This document shows, in pieces, positions 13,557-25,612 of a stretch of DNA of 64,000 nt. The stretch comes from Lepas anatifera (taxonomy: Eukaryota > Arthropoda > Thecostraca > Lepadidae). The translations under genes and the position numbers were made by a program. Location of the stretch: contig JAOTON010001596.1 in NCBI GenBank assembly GCA_034440635.1, positions 1,023,501 to 1,087,500 on the forward strand, given 5' to 3'. Numbering within the stretch: position 1 is the stretch's first letter; every line of letters starts with the position of its first letter. The notes beneath the pieces are model-generated. The model ran no database searches. It had not been told where the DNA came from and was given only the letters and a program-made list of their open reading frames with translations.

Positions 13557-15530
13557 GTTTCCCAACTCCTCCCGTCGAACATCTCTGGTTCTCTCCAGGC
13601 AGCGCGGGAGTTCCAGTTCCTTGCCTCACGTGGAGGGTTATTAGGGTCCCTTGGGGGCGAGCGTTTAGCAAACACTGGCCTCTCTACCATGTATGCATCG
13701 CCTGTATACCCCGGCCTCCCGTCATCTTGGGGGGTGGGCCTTCGTATGCGCTGTCTGAGGTCTCCCGAGTTCCTTAGGTCTGCTTGAGCTGGCCCTAAAT
13801 TCTCCATGGATTGGGCACGCTGAGTTTGATTGAGTTTGATTTGTTGTTTTGGTGTTTTTACAGTGACTCGAGGAATTGATAGTTCGAGGCCTTTGCTGGA
13901 GCGGAAAGAGTGCTCCGGACGTTGTTTTTGTGTTATTTTTATTTTGTCCTCGCTACTTTTGGTATTTGTTGTTGGAGATGTGAGCTTACGTTTCTTGCTT
14001 TGTGTTACAGTACTAGAAGCGACTTCGACTGCCTGTTGTGGGTGGACTCTTGGACGTATTGGTTTGTCACTGGTCGGAGGGGGCATCAGGGCAGACCCAT
14101 CCACTTCCTCCGGGGCTTGGCCCTCACCCTCATAGGGGTTTGCCTTTGTGCCTGCGGCCTCCTCAGGGGGAAGCGTAGGAGTGATGTGTTCCGTCATGGA
14201 AGACGGCAAGACTGGGCGTTGGGGAGGTGGTGATAGAGTTGGGGAGGCTTCCCGAGCTCTCTTACCGGAGGTTTCAGTTTGAGGGGGATCACGGCTGACT
14301 GTGCAGCCCTGGGAGGCTGACTCGGCACTGAGCGCCCGGAATTCTGTCGGGTCCGTCCCCACTGCAGCGTCTCGGTACTGTGGTGGTGGTGATGACGTTT
14401 GCGTCACTGCGTCGACTTTCTCCCCACAGCCCATCTGTTTGCAGCTGGAGTCATCTGGTTGACTGGGTAGGAGCTTAGCAACCATCGCGAGGAACTGGCG
14501 GAGGGAGAGATTCATGAACTGACCGATGTTCGAATCCACGGTAAGTGCAGGACGGGTCTCAGTGATGGTTTCAGCTGGTGCGACACTGTGCTCGGGTCCC
14601 ACCAGGACATCTCGGTAAGGAGAGTGGTCGGTAGAAGGCTTTACCCGGGATGTTACGGGTGTGGCCGCCGTCACTGGTTTTGGAGGAAGTGGGACTTTTC
14701 TTTTCTGGGTCTCCTTAGCCTCAGTCAGTTTAGGGCACAACCTGCTCCACGCCTCGTGGTCGCCTCCACATCCGGCACACTTGGGTTTCTCTACCTCGCA
14801 CGATCTGGAGCTGTGACCTACCTTTGAGCATCTACCGCATCGTTCCCTACCTCTGCAGCTGCCAGCGATATGACCGAATGACTGGCACCTGAAACACCTA
14901 ATGGGGCTAGGAACAAAGGGACGAACCTTAATGGCCATCCAGCCCACTCGCACCTTCTCAGGTAGGGTAGTCCCTGAAAACACGAGCATGAACGTGCCGT
15001 TGTCCGTCCCCTGGCTTTCCCCTCTCCGCAGCATACGTTTGGCTTCTGACACGCCCTGATCTCTTAGGCCTGACAGGATCTCCTCCTCAGAGACATCGCG
15101 TAGGTCTTTGCAGCTGATCACGCCTCTGCAGCTGTTTTTGGTAGCATGCGGAGAGACCTTCACTGGTACAGACAGAGACCTGCTGGGTGTCCGGATTTCT
15201 AGGGAGAAGGCTGAGAGCAGCTTCTTAGCATCGGGCTCACTTCCCATTTCAACCTCGACTCGCCCATTCGGGTGTCTGTAAGTCCGTTTTGGATGGAACT
15301 TTCGCAGGGCTTCATGGATCTGAAATGGATTCACCTTAAATGTTCTATCCTCGAAGTCAATGACGAGAGTCAAGGGGGGTGGCCTGCTCTGGTCGAGTTC
15401 GTGCGGGGGTTCAGTTTCCGAGTTCCATCGCGGCGGCGACGTCGGTGGGTGGACAAGAGGTGGTCGGTGTCAATGCGGGGGTCGGAGTCCGTGCGGTCGA
15501 TTCAGTGGGTGTACAAGTAGGAGAGGCCAT
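13553..15530 (-). CDS. LINE ORF1: gag-like zinc-knuckle protein
   Basis: RNA-binding nucleocapsid-like protein of the LINE. The main open frame covers 15,373-13,553 (606 codons) and extends open without ATG up to about 15,465. Three zinc knuckles occur at about residues 160-173 (CX2CX4HX4C), 179-192 (CX2CX4HX4C) and 199-213 (CX2CX3HX6C). They follow an RRM-like region typical of I/Nimb ORF1, and a low-complexity Pro/Ser/Thr-rich tail follows. The first in-frame ATG is codon 43 (15,247), inside conserved sequence, so it is probably not the start. An ATG at 15,530 opens a frame beginning Met-Ala-Ser-Pro that is one base out of register with the main frame and stops at about 15,410. I infer one small indel at about 15,410-15,465. 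Its stop overlaps the ORF2 ATG. Confidence 0.85.
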
Positions 15531-16550
15531 GATGAGTCAGTTTACCTTCGGCCCCCCGGGTTGCCAGCTGTCAATAGCTGGGCCCAGGGGCTGGTACAGT
15601 GCCTACGGGGGCAGGTGCGGCCGTCTCAGAGGGGCGAGAGATACTCACACAACCCCTCCGATCAGAACGCACCCATCCCCTTGACGCCATCAGCCCAGTG
15701 GGCCGGCAGGGCCATGAGTCGGGACTAAGCTAAACGCGGCAGCCTTCACGCAGCGGAGACTGCGGTCCACCAGGCGCGCGCAACAGGCCAGGGTCTCGAA
15801 AAACGACGGTTTCCGAAACCCCGGCCCGCATCACGCCCGGCACAAACTATCACAGTCCCCACTGCGAAGGGCGCCGCGCCGCACGCCCGAAACATAATCC
15901 CCCTGCCCAGCTGGACCGAGCGACAGTGCCCGTAAACACTGCCGCGTAGCTAGGCCGCCCGCGGCAGCCTACGGACGGCTTACCCCCGGTTGGATCGAGA
16001 TATCTGGGCCAAAGGGGGCGTGTTGGAGCCCTCGGGACTGACCCGCCCGAGGGGGACCTCAACCCCCCAGGATCCCGTCAACCTCGTCGCCGGGGCTCGA
16101 GATAGGCCTCGAGTAGGCGCCTTACACCCATAAAAAGGCCGAAGAAGGCAAATAACTGTGGAACCAATAACTGAAGCGTAAAAAGGGGAAAGGAACTAAA
16201 AATAATCAACAAAATAAGAAAACAAAAACAAACAGGAGCTACATACTGGGAGGTGCAGGACAGAACTGACCCGATCCAATACGGTTACCGACCAGGCAAC
16301 AAAGGGCCCGTAAGGCAGTCATCAGCACCACCGCGGACCTCATCACCAGAGCCGCCGACGACAGGCGCCGACTCTGACCGACCGAGATCGGAAGAGGCGG
16401 CAGCCGCCGGAGAGCCAGACATGACGTGTCCGCGGTGGTGCGTCGACATGCCTCCAAGGGCTGACTGGGGCCCCGGGCGCGTCACTCCCCGTTGCTCCAA
16501 TCTTTACTTGCCGGACGAATCCGGCAAGTGAAGATCGGTCCCCTGAGGGG
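15531..16550 (-). other. LINE 5'UTR (probable internal promoter region)
   Basis: GC-rich leader of about 1.0 kb between the element 5' end (16,550, fixed by the TSD) and the ORF1 start. Non-LTR elements carry an internal promoter here; no specific motif is claimed. Just inside the 5' end are the inverted 8-mers ACTTGCCG/CGGCAAGT, a potential stem at about 16,506-16,529. Open frames on the plus strand have no recognisable product. Confidence 0.7.
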
Positions 16551-16562
16551 GTCCCCGAGATA
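16551..16562. repeat. LINE target-site duplication, 5' copy
   Basis: GTCCCCGAGATA, identical to 9,638-9,649, abutting the LINE 5' end. Confidence 0.9.
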
Positions 16563-16729
16563 AGAACCTTTTCCTCACAAGAAAGAGCTCATGGATTCTT
16601 ATGAGAGATAAATTGACCAATTGGTCAGTGACCTTAACACCCGAACTGGAGGGGGTCTGGTAGCCCCGCCCCCCCGAGATCTCGGAAACTAAGAGGCGTA
16701 CAACAACGCCGGTTAGTGGGTGGGGGGAG

Positions 16730-17490
16730 GGCTATGCTAATCTACATCGTAACCAATTTTCATTGACCTAGATTAGCATCTTCAAGGTCAAACGAGGTCA
16801 TAAAGGTCAAATCTTGGCCATGCTGGGGACCTATAGGGAGATGTCGTGATTATGCAGAAAAAACGGAAATAAGCTAAAGAAGTACCAGGGCCATAGAGGG
16901 AAGGTCGCAAATAATATGTCCTACATCTTTGGGGTCCAGGTCATTCAAGGTCATTGACCTATGAGGGCAAAACATGGTAAACCACCTACAATGTAAACTA
17001 TAACTAGCAATATAGCAACTGTTTGGCAGAAAATGAGGACTGGCCTTGACCCGTGACCTTTGGCCTTGAAATTTGACCTTTACCTTTAAATTAAGTTGTC
17101 TTAACTATGACGGCATAACACAAAATACGTTAAACCGGGCAACACCATTTGACCGGAAGCACTGGGTCAATGACCTTGAAAATGCTGAAGTAACCTTGAC
17201 CTGTGATCTTTGACCTTGAACTTCATGTGAGAGGCCCTTGACATATCATTCCGTTTATACGGCGTGATGACGTCACCACTCGCTCTCCAACGCAAGCGAA
17301 CTGGTCCGACCGCGCGATTGCGGCGATTTCAAAATTCAGGTCTGACTGAAAGCATACATGTCCAAAAATTTGCTTCCGATTTTCAAAACGTTTAGCACCA
17401 ATCGACGCGCCATTGAATTCTGTTAAATTTGATCGAGTATCGTTTCTCGCCTACGAGCAGTTCTCCGGCCACCTTGGAAAAATAGGCCGG
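16730..17490 (-). repeat. AGGTCA-rich interspersed repeat, inverted copy
   Basis: In reverse orientation this matches 41.7-42.5 kb: GGTCCGACCGCGCGATT against AATCGCGCGGTCGGACC, ATCGACGCGCCATT, TTGGCCATGCTGGGGACC, and CAAGGTCATTGACCT. It contains many TGACCT hexamers. No coding potential. Confidence 0.75.
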
Positions 17491-17727
17491 GGGCCTCCAA
17501 CGCTTCCCCCGTGCGCGTGATAATGGCTCAAGCAGTGTATTTCTGTGACCATCTTCACAAAAAAACGAAAGGATGTTGGTCTGAGCCCTCTATCGCCCTA
17601 AGGTGTAAAATTATGGACTGTAACTTAGAAGCAAACACAAAAATATACAAATGGCGAACTACAACAATTCATCTAAATTTCTACGAATTCATAATTATAT
17701 AGCTTTCATTTTTCAAAGTTAATTGTA

Positions 17728-20307
17728 GGGGAGAGTGGGGTAACATTCCCCGTCGGGTAAGACGTCCCATCCCCTCTTTTGGCAATCCGGACCACCACTG
17801 GTATATAATATTGTTATTGGTCGAAAGCAGAGGCTTTGATTGTTTCTTGCGCAAAAATTCAGTTCCCTCCTGTGATTTGCTTGAAGCTGGTGGTTAAGTT
17901 TTTTTTCGATGCTTTTCTAAGAAAAATTGTCCACATAGGTTGCAGATATCTCGAAGAATATTGGATGCGTGCTTTGTTTGACTTCCCATTACGAATCATG
18001 GCATATTTAACTCATTAACTGAGAATTTCCCTTGAGTGTATTAATTGTACGATTTTTGCCCTTCAGGTCTTATCTAGTTTGGGTACTGATGGGAAAGATG
18101 CCCCTCAACGAATGGGGAAAGATGCCCCATAGACAACTTTCCCGGTGGAAAGGGGGCGTCTTTACCCAGAGCAATATAACACCATTTGTTAGAGTAAACA
18201 ACTGTGTTACACTTGGGGTTAGTCCAAACCTTACCCACGGGCAGCGCCACGGAATTGTTACTGGGGCTACGGACCCTGGACTGGTGATGGCGGGGGGGTG
18301 ACGTGAACTTTAAATTGACCGTCTTTGAAAAAGCTAATGACCATGAAGCTCATGAACAAATTTACGTAGGTCAACGTAGGTAGGTAATAGGGTGACAATA
18401 AAAACCTAGGTCGATTCCCAAAACTTGTCGGGAGACGCCCTCACAGATTGACGAGTTGGGGGATCCGTCCTCCCATTCCTGTCCTTTGCTTTCGACGCGC
18501 ATCCTTCGCTTTCGACGCGTGTTAAATAAGAGCAAACTTCAATCTGTCGCTTTGTGACGAAACTTTCCAATTGAAGGCCTCGCACCTGAACCCAAGCCAC
18601 TAACGCAAGGAATCCCATGACAGCCAAATTTTGTGGTTGGTGCTTTCATTCGATAAAGCGAATCCAAGCTCAATCATTAAAACCTTGAGACAATTATTTG
18701 GGAGTTCACCGGACTTGGCCTGATGCCCCAACCGGAGATGACCTCATGGCGGGTTCAGATCAAACTGGTGTGGTGGAGGCGCACAGCAATTAAATTAAAA
18801 TGGACAAAACCTTAAAACATATTTTAACACAAAATTGGTAAAAATCGGTCAATTTTGCCAATTAGGAAGGGGCTATGGCTGAACTGCTTACCCTGGATTC
18901 GCCCATGAATGAGCTAGACCTGAAATATTCCACATGGTTAATCCTGCGAATCTCCGTACCTGATCTCTTATGTCGTCCCTACATTTGCCATCCCGGTAGC
19001 CCAGTTGGTGGAGCGTTGGGCTCCGGCCTGCTGCTCAGGAAGGTGCAGTGGCAGTGCATGTCCAGACTTGGGATCGGTTCTCCTGAGGCGCTTCGGCGCT
19101 CAATAGTTTACCCGACGTAGGTCGGCTGGTAGAGAGACTGACTGGTGACTGATGAGAGGGTGACCTGAGCGGGACGGCCATCCCTGTGATTTGCGGGACG
19201 TTTAACTTTGATTTTTAAACTAGATCTTCATTACAGGAGTTGCTCGCTCCGATGGTAGGGCTAGGGTCTCGCGACAAGTTGATGACCTTAGTGAGAAAGC
19301 CGAACTTGCAACTTGGATGCAACTTGCAAAATGCATCTAAAAAAGGCTCTGGAAGACAGATTAGTTAAAGGGCTTGCGAAAGCAAATGTATCTAAAAAGA
19401 CGTGGACGAGGCAGGTCAAAGCTGTATAAGGGAAGAAAGACAGTGGGCATGACGATACCGGATATCTCATCTGCGGAGTGAGTTTTGTTCTCTCGTGCGA
19501 ATAATGGATCGAGTGCACTGCCTGGGAAGGCTGGGCCTGTGTGCCTTGACGAGAAGGCTAAGGTGGCTGTGCGCCATAAATGATAGACTGGGAGCCTGTG
19601 ATGGTTAGTGGGAGGAAGCTTCGAGTCACCACAAGCCATTTTTACTGTCTGAAGTGAATATTTTTGTACTTAACAACTTCTGGCCCATACTTCTTTTAAA
19701 ATGAGGAATTGAAACAAAGGGAACACAGAGAAGACAAGGTAGAGGATTTAGGGGAGGTTCTCAGAAACCTCGTACCAGCTTACCTACTTCGTTTCGTATT
19801 TTGATGTTTGTGTGTGTGTGTGATTTTATGTTACTTTTATGGTATGTTTTTATCCTTGGTTTTTACCGTTAGTTTTACGTAACTTTGTTTTATCATTTGA
19901 CGTGGAAACGAGAAAAACCACATAGATGTTTTATCAATGTGTGTGGACGCTTCTAAATAAATTGCTGACCTCTGAATAATACTTAAGTAATTACCAATGA
20001 AGCTAAGAACTACGAAAAAACTACTTCATCAACGATAGACCAAAATGGGGTAAGATGCCCAGGGGAGGTGCACCTTATCAAGCCCCCGGGGCGTCTTACC
20101 CACCCGATCGGGTAAGACGCCCCTTTGCAAGCGTCTAGTAAAATCAGAATAGTTAGAAAATATGATAATTATCAGCAATTTCATCGACTCTATAAGGAAG
20201 ACAAATGATCATGCTACGACTTGGCATCTAAAGCAGTGCTGTTGGTACCGCGGTTATTCTATAATACCGATTTCCCTAAACCCTGGGCATCTTACCCCAC
20301 TCTCCCC
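17728..20307. mobile_element. 2.58-kb element with GGGGAGAGTGGGGTAA inverted termini
   Basis: The left end reads GGGGAGAGTGGGGTAAC. The right end (20,291-20,307) is the inverse, TTACCCCACTCTCCCC. Both are flanked by TA (17,726-17,727 and 20,308-20,309), consistent with a TA target duplication. Subterminal copies of GGGTAAGATGCCCC-like motifs recur at about 17,755, 18,090-18,180, 20,045 and 20,110 in both orientations. No transposase frame is visible, so it is non-autonomous. The inner motif at 20,045 and the right end could instead bound a separate 260-bp element. Confidence 0.6.
18985..19150 (+). mobile_element. Possible tRNA-derived SINE fragment
   Basis: GGTAGCCCAGTTGGTGGAGC at 18,991 resembles a tRNA box A (TRGYNNARNNG fits TAGCCCAGTTG). 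GGATCGGTTCTCC about 80 bases later is only a poor box B. A second box-A-like stretch occurs at about 19,123. No target duplication found, so weak evidence. Confidence 0.3.
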
Positions 20308-20309
20308 TA

Positions 20310-23300
20310 TTTTAAGCTTTTATATTAGCAACAAATGTATTCACTGGCCGTATAATCTGCTGGTTATTTTCAAGTTCTCATTTTTTGGAGGTAGATTGGA
20401 ATAAAAATTGGTTTCTCAAAATTTTACTTTATAGAATCATTTCAAGCTAATGGAGATTTCAGCAATATTGTGTTTGACCTTATCTGCCCTGTACACGAGG
20501 GTTATGTTTTCAATTCAATGTGCAAGTTGAAAACGCTTGCCTGGGGCAATAGTTTGAAAACCGTTAGCAATAAGCGGTGGCGGATCTAGGAATTAATTTG
20601 GGAGGCTAGGGGGCTCGAGCCTCCCTCGCCAATGACCCTCGGAACAACCTCCGGCTATGCAGTTACTATAGGCCCCTGACATTTCGGGGGAGGGGACTTG
20701 AACCCCTAATCCCCATTGAATCCTCCATTGATCATATTAAATATTTCTTGGCGCTGAGTGTGTTTACGCCCCAACCAGCCCCTGGACCAGATATCATCCC
20801 AATCTGACGTGCAGGGTGTTATTTCACGATGGGTCCAACTGTCGTGGCAATTTCCTAGCACGGAAACCCCGTTGAACAGAAGAAGCCAAAGGAGTACGAG
20901 CGTACCCCAAGTAATTACCTAGATGAATGTTGACTGAATTCTGATATGCATTTAAGGCGTATTTTTGCCTTTATTTTTCCATTTTCCGAGGATTGGCTCC
21001 GACGGGGTCTCAGCGCTTTTCAAGTCCAACGGCGAGCAAGAGCAGCACTGGTCCTCCACGTAAACTCCCGAGAATGACAGGCACCTGCCCATGACATCTA
21101 AAGCCTGTTGATAATGGATAACCACATACATGTTTATGATCCAGATCCAATGCTAGAAACATATTGTTTTCGTCTTCATGTTGAGCTTTATTATTGTGGG
21201 TACATTCATTCACTTCTCCCTATACTCATAGCTCCGAAACCCGTAAACTGTAACATTGTTGGACCAAGGATGGCCTCGAACAGCTCCCTCAATTCCAGGT
21301 GGATGCAATATTGTTCAGTTTTTATCCGCTCATTGTGGCCATACCGTTCCAGTGCGTGGGCCGCCCCACGCGCGGCAGGTGCGTCGGCAGTGGCGCTTCC
21401 AGGCCGTGTTTAGAGGGGGAGGCAACAGTCTCAAACAGCAAGAGAGCATGGAAAAGCATGTTCTCGCTATCTGTCGATGCATCATTGATGTATTTGCGAA
21501 ATCAATTTTTTACAAGGCAGGGTTTCTTCCCTTTCTTGAGTGAAGCCTGGGTTCGCCACTTCGTACACATCGCAAACCAGGTGGAAAGAGCAGCACGCGG
21601 GGGCGGGGCGCGTGCCGACCTATTAAAGCGACGACACCCCGGACCAGAGGTGGGGGATGGTTTTGATGCCAGAGCTGTAGCGGCAGCACGGAGGATTGCG
21701 ATGAGTAAGGCTGGTGACAAACGTAGATAGAAAAGTCTACACAAAGAAAACATCTGAAAATATCCGAAATTGAAGGTAGTGATAAATATAATATCATCTA
21801 TTTCTCGGCTATAATAAGAAGGTCACTAATAAATCACCTTCTGTTTCACGTTTTCAACCGCACAGTTTTTACGAGGGTAACATGCGGGAGGGCCGTTATG
21901 GTAAACTCGCACTTTTTCCAGCTTGTTTACGTTTGGCCAAGGTATCATGCAAAGCAGTCTGAGCAACGTGGCGAAGTATTTCCGGGCCTCCCAGCTCTCC
22001 GTGCTGAGAAACTGAGGCTCAAAAACCGTTTGTTGGCAGTCTCTGCAGGAAGATGCAAAACTAAAAAGTAATTACCACAACAAAGGAAGTTATAAGAACA
22101 AATCACAAAACCAAGGCACTTCACACATCGCTACATAACCATCCATTCACGCTGAAACGCAATCACCCGGGGAGGGGGAGGGAGGGGGGAATTTGACGAC
22201 CGGGGCAATGGCGCGCAGTTATTGGGACATAACGACCTCACCAGCCTCAAAAACTGAGATAGCCCAATATATCATACCGATAACCCCCCGCTTTATCATT
22301 TAATTCATCCCAGAACTGACACTCCGAGCATAAATAGGTCGCGTTGAGGGCAGATTCCGTCTCTTCCGGCCCCGCGCCGGCCGCACTGACCCACTGACAG
22401 CCGCGCGTCGCTGGTGGGCTCGTGGGAGTAGGGAAGGGTGACGCGAGAGCACTGCTTAAAAGAAGTGCACTCTTATATCGCTGATCAACTGCACAAAATG
22501 TGGGTTTCGAGACAAACCAAGATATCACCACTGGGTTTTTGGTATAATTCAGGCGCCTGGTAACTCGGTGCAAACCCCCGAATGTATGTTATTCCATTTA
22601 GGTAAACAAGATGACGGATTCCCTCCAACACATTTGTTAGCTATCAGGAAAAGTGCGATGTACCGGGTAGGCTAAACCCAAGCAGTAATCGCGACTCGAT
22701 TCCACGATAGTGTCACCTGGGCGATAACGAAATACCCCCAGAAGTAGCTGTAAAAACCATGTTTCTGGCGGACTGATCCAAAAACATGGCGCATGAATCA
22801 TTACTTGCTACACCCTGGCAGTCAGTTTGAAAATGTCATCTATAAAGGCTAGAAAAGAAGAGAAACGGAATAGTTGGGGCATAATTGAACTCGAAGCAAT
22901 TTCCCATTGGTATTATTGGAGTCAATTTACTAACGGTTCATTGTAATTATTACTGCACTTCTTTCAGAGAATGTACATACCTTTGCGAAATTTCAAGAGC
23001 TTCCAATGATCCCTGAACTGGACAATTTGTTTTGGGGATTTGACTTTCCTTTTTTAATTTAACTTAATCTGTGTATCGATTTTGTAGCTACGGGTTCCCA
23101 GAAGAGATCGCAGCGCGATGTCGTCCCGCTTTTAACCAGATTGGAGCTGCACAGGTGGAGCCTTGACTCTATAAACCAGTCTGGCTAAAGGACAATACAT
23201 CTTCAAAGTCTTTCAAAAATATAGGAAAACTGACCGATTTCCCTATAAAAAGACGATAAAACTTTTGAGAACATTGCAGTTGCAAACTTTTTCTAACGCC

Positions 23301-24148
23301 AGCCTAAAAAATCCAGCATCCATAGCCTCAAGTTGTAAAACGCAGGCGGTGCGGACCCGATGACGTCACAGGATGCATGCTAAGCACACTGAAAAGACGC
23401 AGCCTGAGCGTGGGGTGGCTGAGGTGACGACCGCCAAAATCGCAACAACAAATGCCTTACCGTGGCCGCGATCATTTGACTAAGTTAGCTGCTTGCTTGA
23501 CTATTCGATTCACCCCTCTGGTTAGCAGGTTAGTTTTATGCATAGCAGCGTGGCTTTCCACCAATAGAAATCTAACTTAGCGCGCTGAAGTGTGCATTGA
23601 ACAACTACGAAAGCATGGCTACGTAAAATTGGCACTTTTGAATTAGATACGAAAATATTTCACAAATATAAATAGCTTCTTGTGTTTTTTAGTTATGCTC
23701 CTTTTTATGATATGTTAAATGTTCTGCCTCGTGAAATCCTGGGTGCAAAATGGAGCAAATTTACTGTGATTATGTGTTCGGACACATCCCTTCATCAGAA
23801 TCTTCATCGTACAATAGAGGTCATAGTGTGATATGCGACCTTGAATACTTGGTCAGAGTTCACACTGTGACCACGCTTTTGTGTTTTCATCTACTGTCTG
23901 ACGAGGATTTCGATGAATATACAATCACAGTGTTTTGCTTCATTTCCCATCCCGGATTCGAGGAGGCAGGCAATTTAATGTCTCATCAACATAGAGTCAT
24001 CCTCCTCGGCTTAGCGCTTTGAAGTGTGAAATGTTACCTTTTGTCTGCACCCTTTCTGTGTATGTTATTATGCGTGGAATGCATCTGATTTGGTTCAGCA
24101 CTTCCAATCAGAATGACGCTCTTGAGCCCAGAAGGCTTCGTCCGATAC

Positions 24149-24149
<1 letters not shown>
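20310..24149 (-). other. DAPK intron, no gene recognised
   Basis: No exon or RNA gene recognised. AGCGGTGGCGGATCTAGG at about 20,574 resembles the CAGTGGCGGATCCAGG terminus seen elsewhere. At 21,389 CAGTGGCGCTTCCAGG and at about 21,545 CCTGGGTTCGCCACTT could be the ends of a 170-bp MITE, but no convincing target duplication flanks them. Bases 23,910-24,000 match a dispersed repeat at 1.17-1.29 kb. Confidence 0.4.
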
Positions 24150-24201
<52 letters not shown>

Positions 24202-24265
24202 CGAGAGCGAGAGCGAGGTCGAGAGCGAGAGCGAGAGCGAGGTCGAGAGCGAGAGCGAGAGCGAG

Positions 24266-24303
<38 letters not shown>

Positions 24304-24350
24304 AGGGAGGGAGGGAGGGAGGGAGGAGGGAGGGAGAGGGAGAGGGGGAA
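24150..24350. repeat. Compound (GA)n / (GAGAGC)n / (GGGA)n microsatellite
   Basis: Pure GA run, then GAGAGC hexamers with GAGGTC interruptions, then GA again, then GGGA/GGAG units. Apparent proteins here (Arg-Glu repeats on plus, Ser-Leu repeats on minus) are read-through of the repeat. It lies about 370 bp downstream, in gene orientation, of a DAPK exon. Confidence 0.97.
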
Positions 24351-24718
24351 GGAGCAACATGAGAAACAAGCTTCACTGTATCTATACCGAATCAATAAAA
24401 AAATCCTATTATTGACGGCATTGTTGGAGAAACCGTAGCATAGGAATGCAATGATGCTTCTTTTTAGTACGGAAGACAACCAGAGGCATCTGCGGTCTAT
24501 TGCAGTTTGTTTTTCTAAGGGTTTATCAAATCAACACCCAATGAACCGTGGTTTTGTTTTAATGCAAATACTTGAGCGCGCAGATACCATTCAAAATATT
24601 CTACTTCCGCTTCCGAAATCAGCTCTGAAGAGCATCATCACGACTGCGCAGTAACCCAAAGGGGAGTGCAGCAGGCTGATCTCTTGGCTGCTGGAGCCGG
24701 GAGCGAGGCGATACTCAC

Positions 24719-24810
24719 AGCTCCATGACGAGGATGACGTGGGTGGCGCTGCTGAAGACCTGGTGGAGACAGACGATGTTCTCGTGGGACATCATCGATA
24801 GCAGCCGCAC
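24719..24810 (-). CDS. DAPK: DAPK-family kinase exon (alpha-C to hinge)
   Basis: Exon of 30 codons plus two bases. It begins VRLLSMMSHENIVCLHQVF and ends ATHVILVMEL, which is the beta-4/beta-5 strands and hinge of the kinase N-lobe. DAPK members have a similar block ending ILILEL. The acceptor is TTGCCGTGCAG|GTG and the donor is GAG CT|GTGAGT. Phase 0 entry fits the exon at 30,965, and phase 2 exit fits the exon at 6,929, so the three exons form one continuous 120-residue stretch. The intron leaving this exon is 17.8 kb and carries the LINE and the 2.58-kb TIR element. Its short length and location within repeats make it easy to miss in gene prediction. Confidence 0.92.
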
Positions 24811-25223
24811 CTGCACGGCAACGGCACGCGTCGCAGCCCGGAATCAAACAGACGGCATTCTAATAAACAAATTGGGATTTCCGACCACAGTTAGACTCAA
24901 TATGGAACCAGAGGTGGAAAACCTTGTCTTTCTGGACGTATAGTAGGAGACAGATTCTAAGCATTGGAGGAGACAGCTGGACAATATGAAGTATATGGGA
25001 TGTCCAGGTAATTGGAGGAACACTGCCCACTGGTCACTCTTTATTTCTCCGCCTACTTTCTTCCCTCAAACTACAACACCATCTTAATTAGTAACGTAGC
25101 ACCTAATATTTGCACTTTTAATGGGCTCCAGTGGACCTTAGGTTTGCACCTCGAAATACCGGGAGAGGTTTCCTTAAAAAAACCCTCCGGTAGGGGAAAG
25201 ATTTCCCGCGCAGGAAAATCTTA

Positions 25224-25530
25224 GCCCTGTTCCAGCTGTCAGCACAGTTTTGTCAGCAGGACCTCCAACCTCTCCTCCAGAAAAGTAACATCAGCGCCAT
25301 AATCGCCTCTTGTTTGTGCTAAGCAAAGGGAACTTAAACCTTTATACAATTAAAAAATATTAGGCTGCCACTTCGTGCACTTACGGTTTTTCATCAGCAC
25401 AAACAGCAGGCCGTCAGCCCGTAAAACCTCTAGAACTAGTTCCCGGGGAGAGGCTACAGTCCTGTGACGTAGGCGCAACGCGGCCCGCTGATTGGTGCTG
25501 ACAAAACTGTGCTGACAGGTGGAACAGGGC
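25224..25530. mobile_element. 307-bp TIR element (deletion derivative)
   Basis: Bounded by inverted repeats of about 34 bp that begin GCCCTGTTCCAGCTGTCAGC and end GCTGACAGGTGGAACAGGGC. Its inner 265 bases (from about 25,266) match 26,391-26,654 of the neighbouring longer element. It therefore looks like an internally deleted copy. No transposase and no clear target duplication. It starts about 410 bp upstream of the acceptor of the 24,719-24,810 exon. Confidence 0.8.
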
Positions 25531-25612
25531 TCTTGTCTTCGCTGGCTGCGCCACTTCCAGCCCCATTGCTTCAAGCTTGACTCGTGCGGTTACGTGTGTC
25601 TCCTGAACTCTA

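Larger units (their letters stand above)
9650..16550 (-). mobile_element. Full-length I-group non-LTR retrotransposon
   Basis: A 6.9-kb LINE with 5'UTR, ORF1, ORF2 and a 124-bp 3'UTR ending in a CAATAATCATCA-type tail rather than poly(A). A perfect 12-bp duplication, GTCCCCGAGATA, flanks it at 9,638 and 16,551, which defines both ends and shows insertion by target-primed reverse transcription without 5' truncation. A gag-like ORF1 with zinc knuckles, an ORF2 with APE-type endonuclease, and an RNase H domain after the RT together point to the I superfamily (I/Nimb-like). Jockey and CR1 elements lack RNase H. It sits in the DAPK intron in the same orientation as the gene. Frameshifts in both ORFs make this copy non-autonomous. 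Confidence 0.93.

Noticed and set aside
24019..24479. Arg-Glu-rich and Ser-Leu-rich proteins on opposite strands
   Set aside because: Translations of a (GA)n compound microsatellite.
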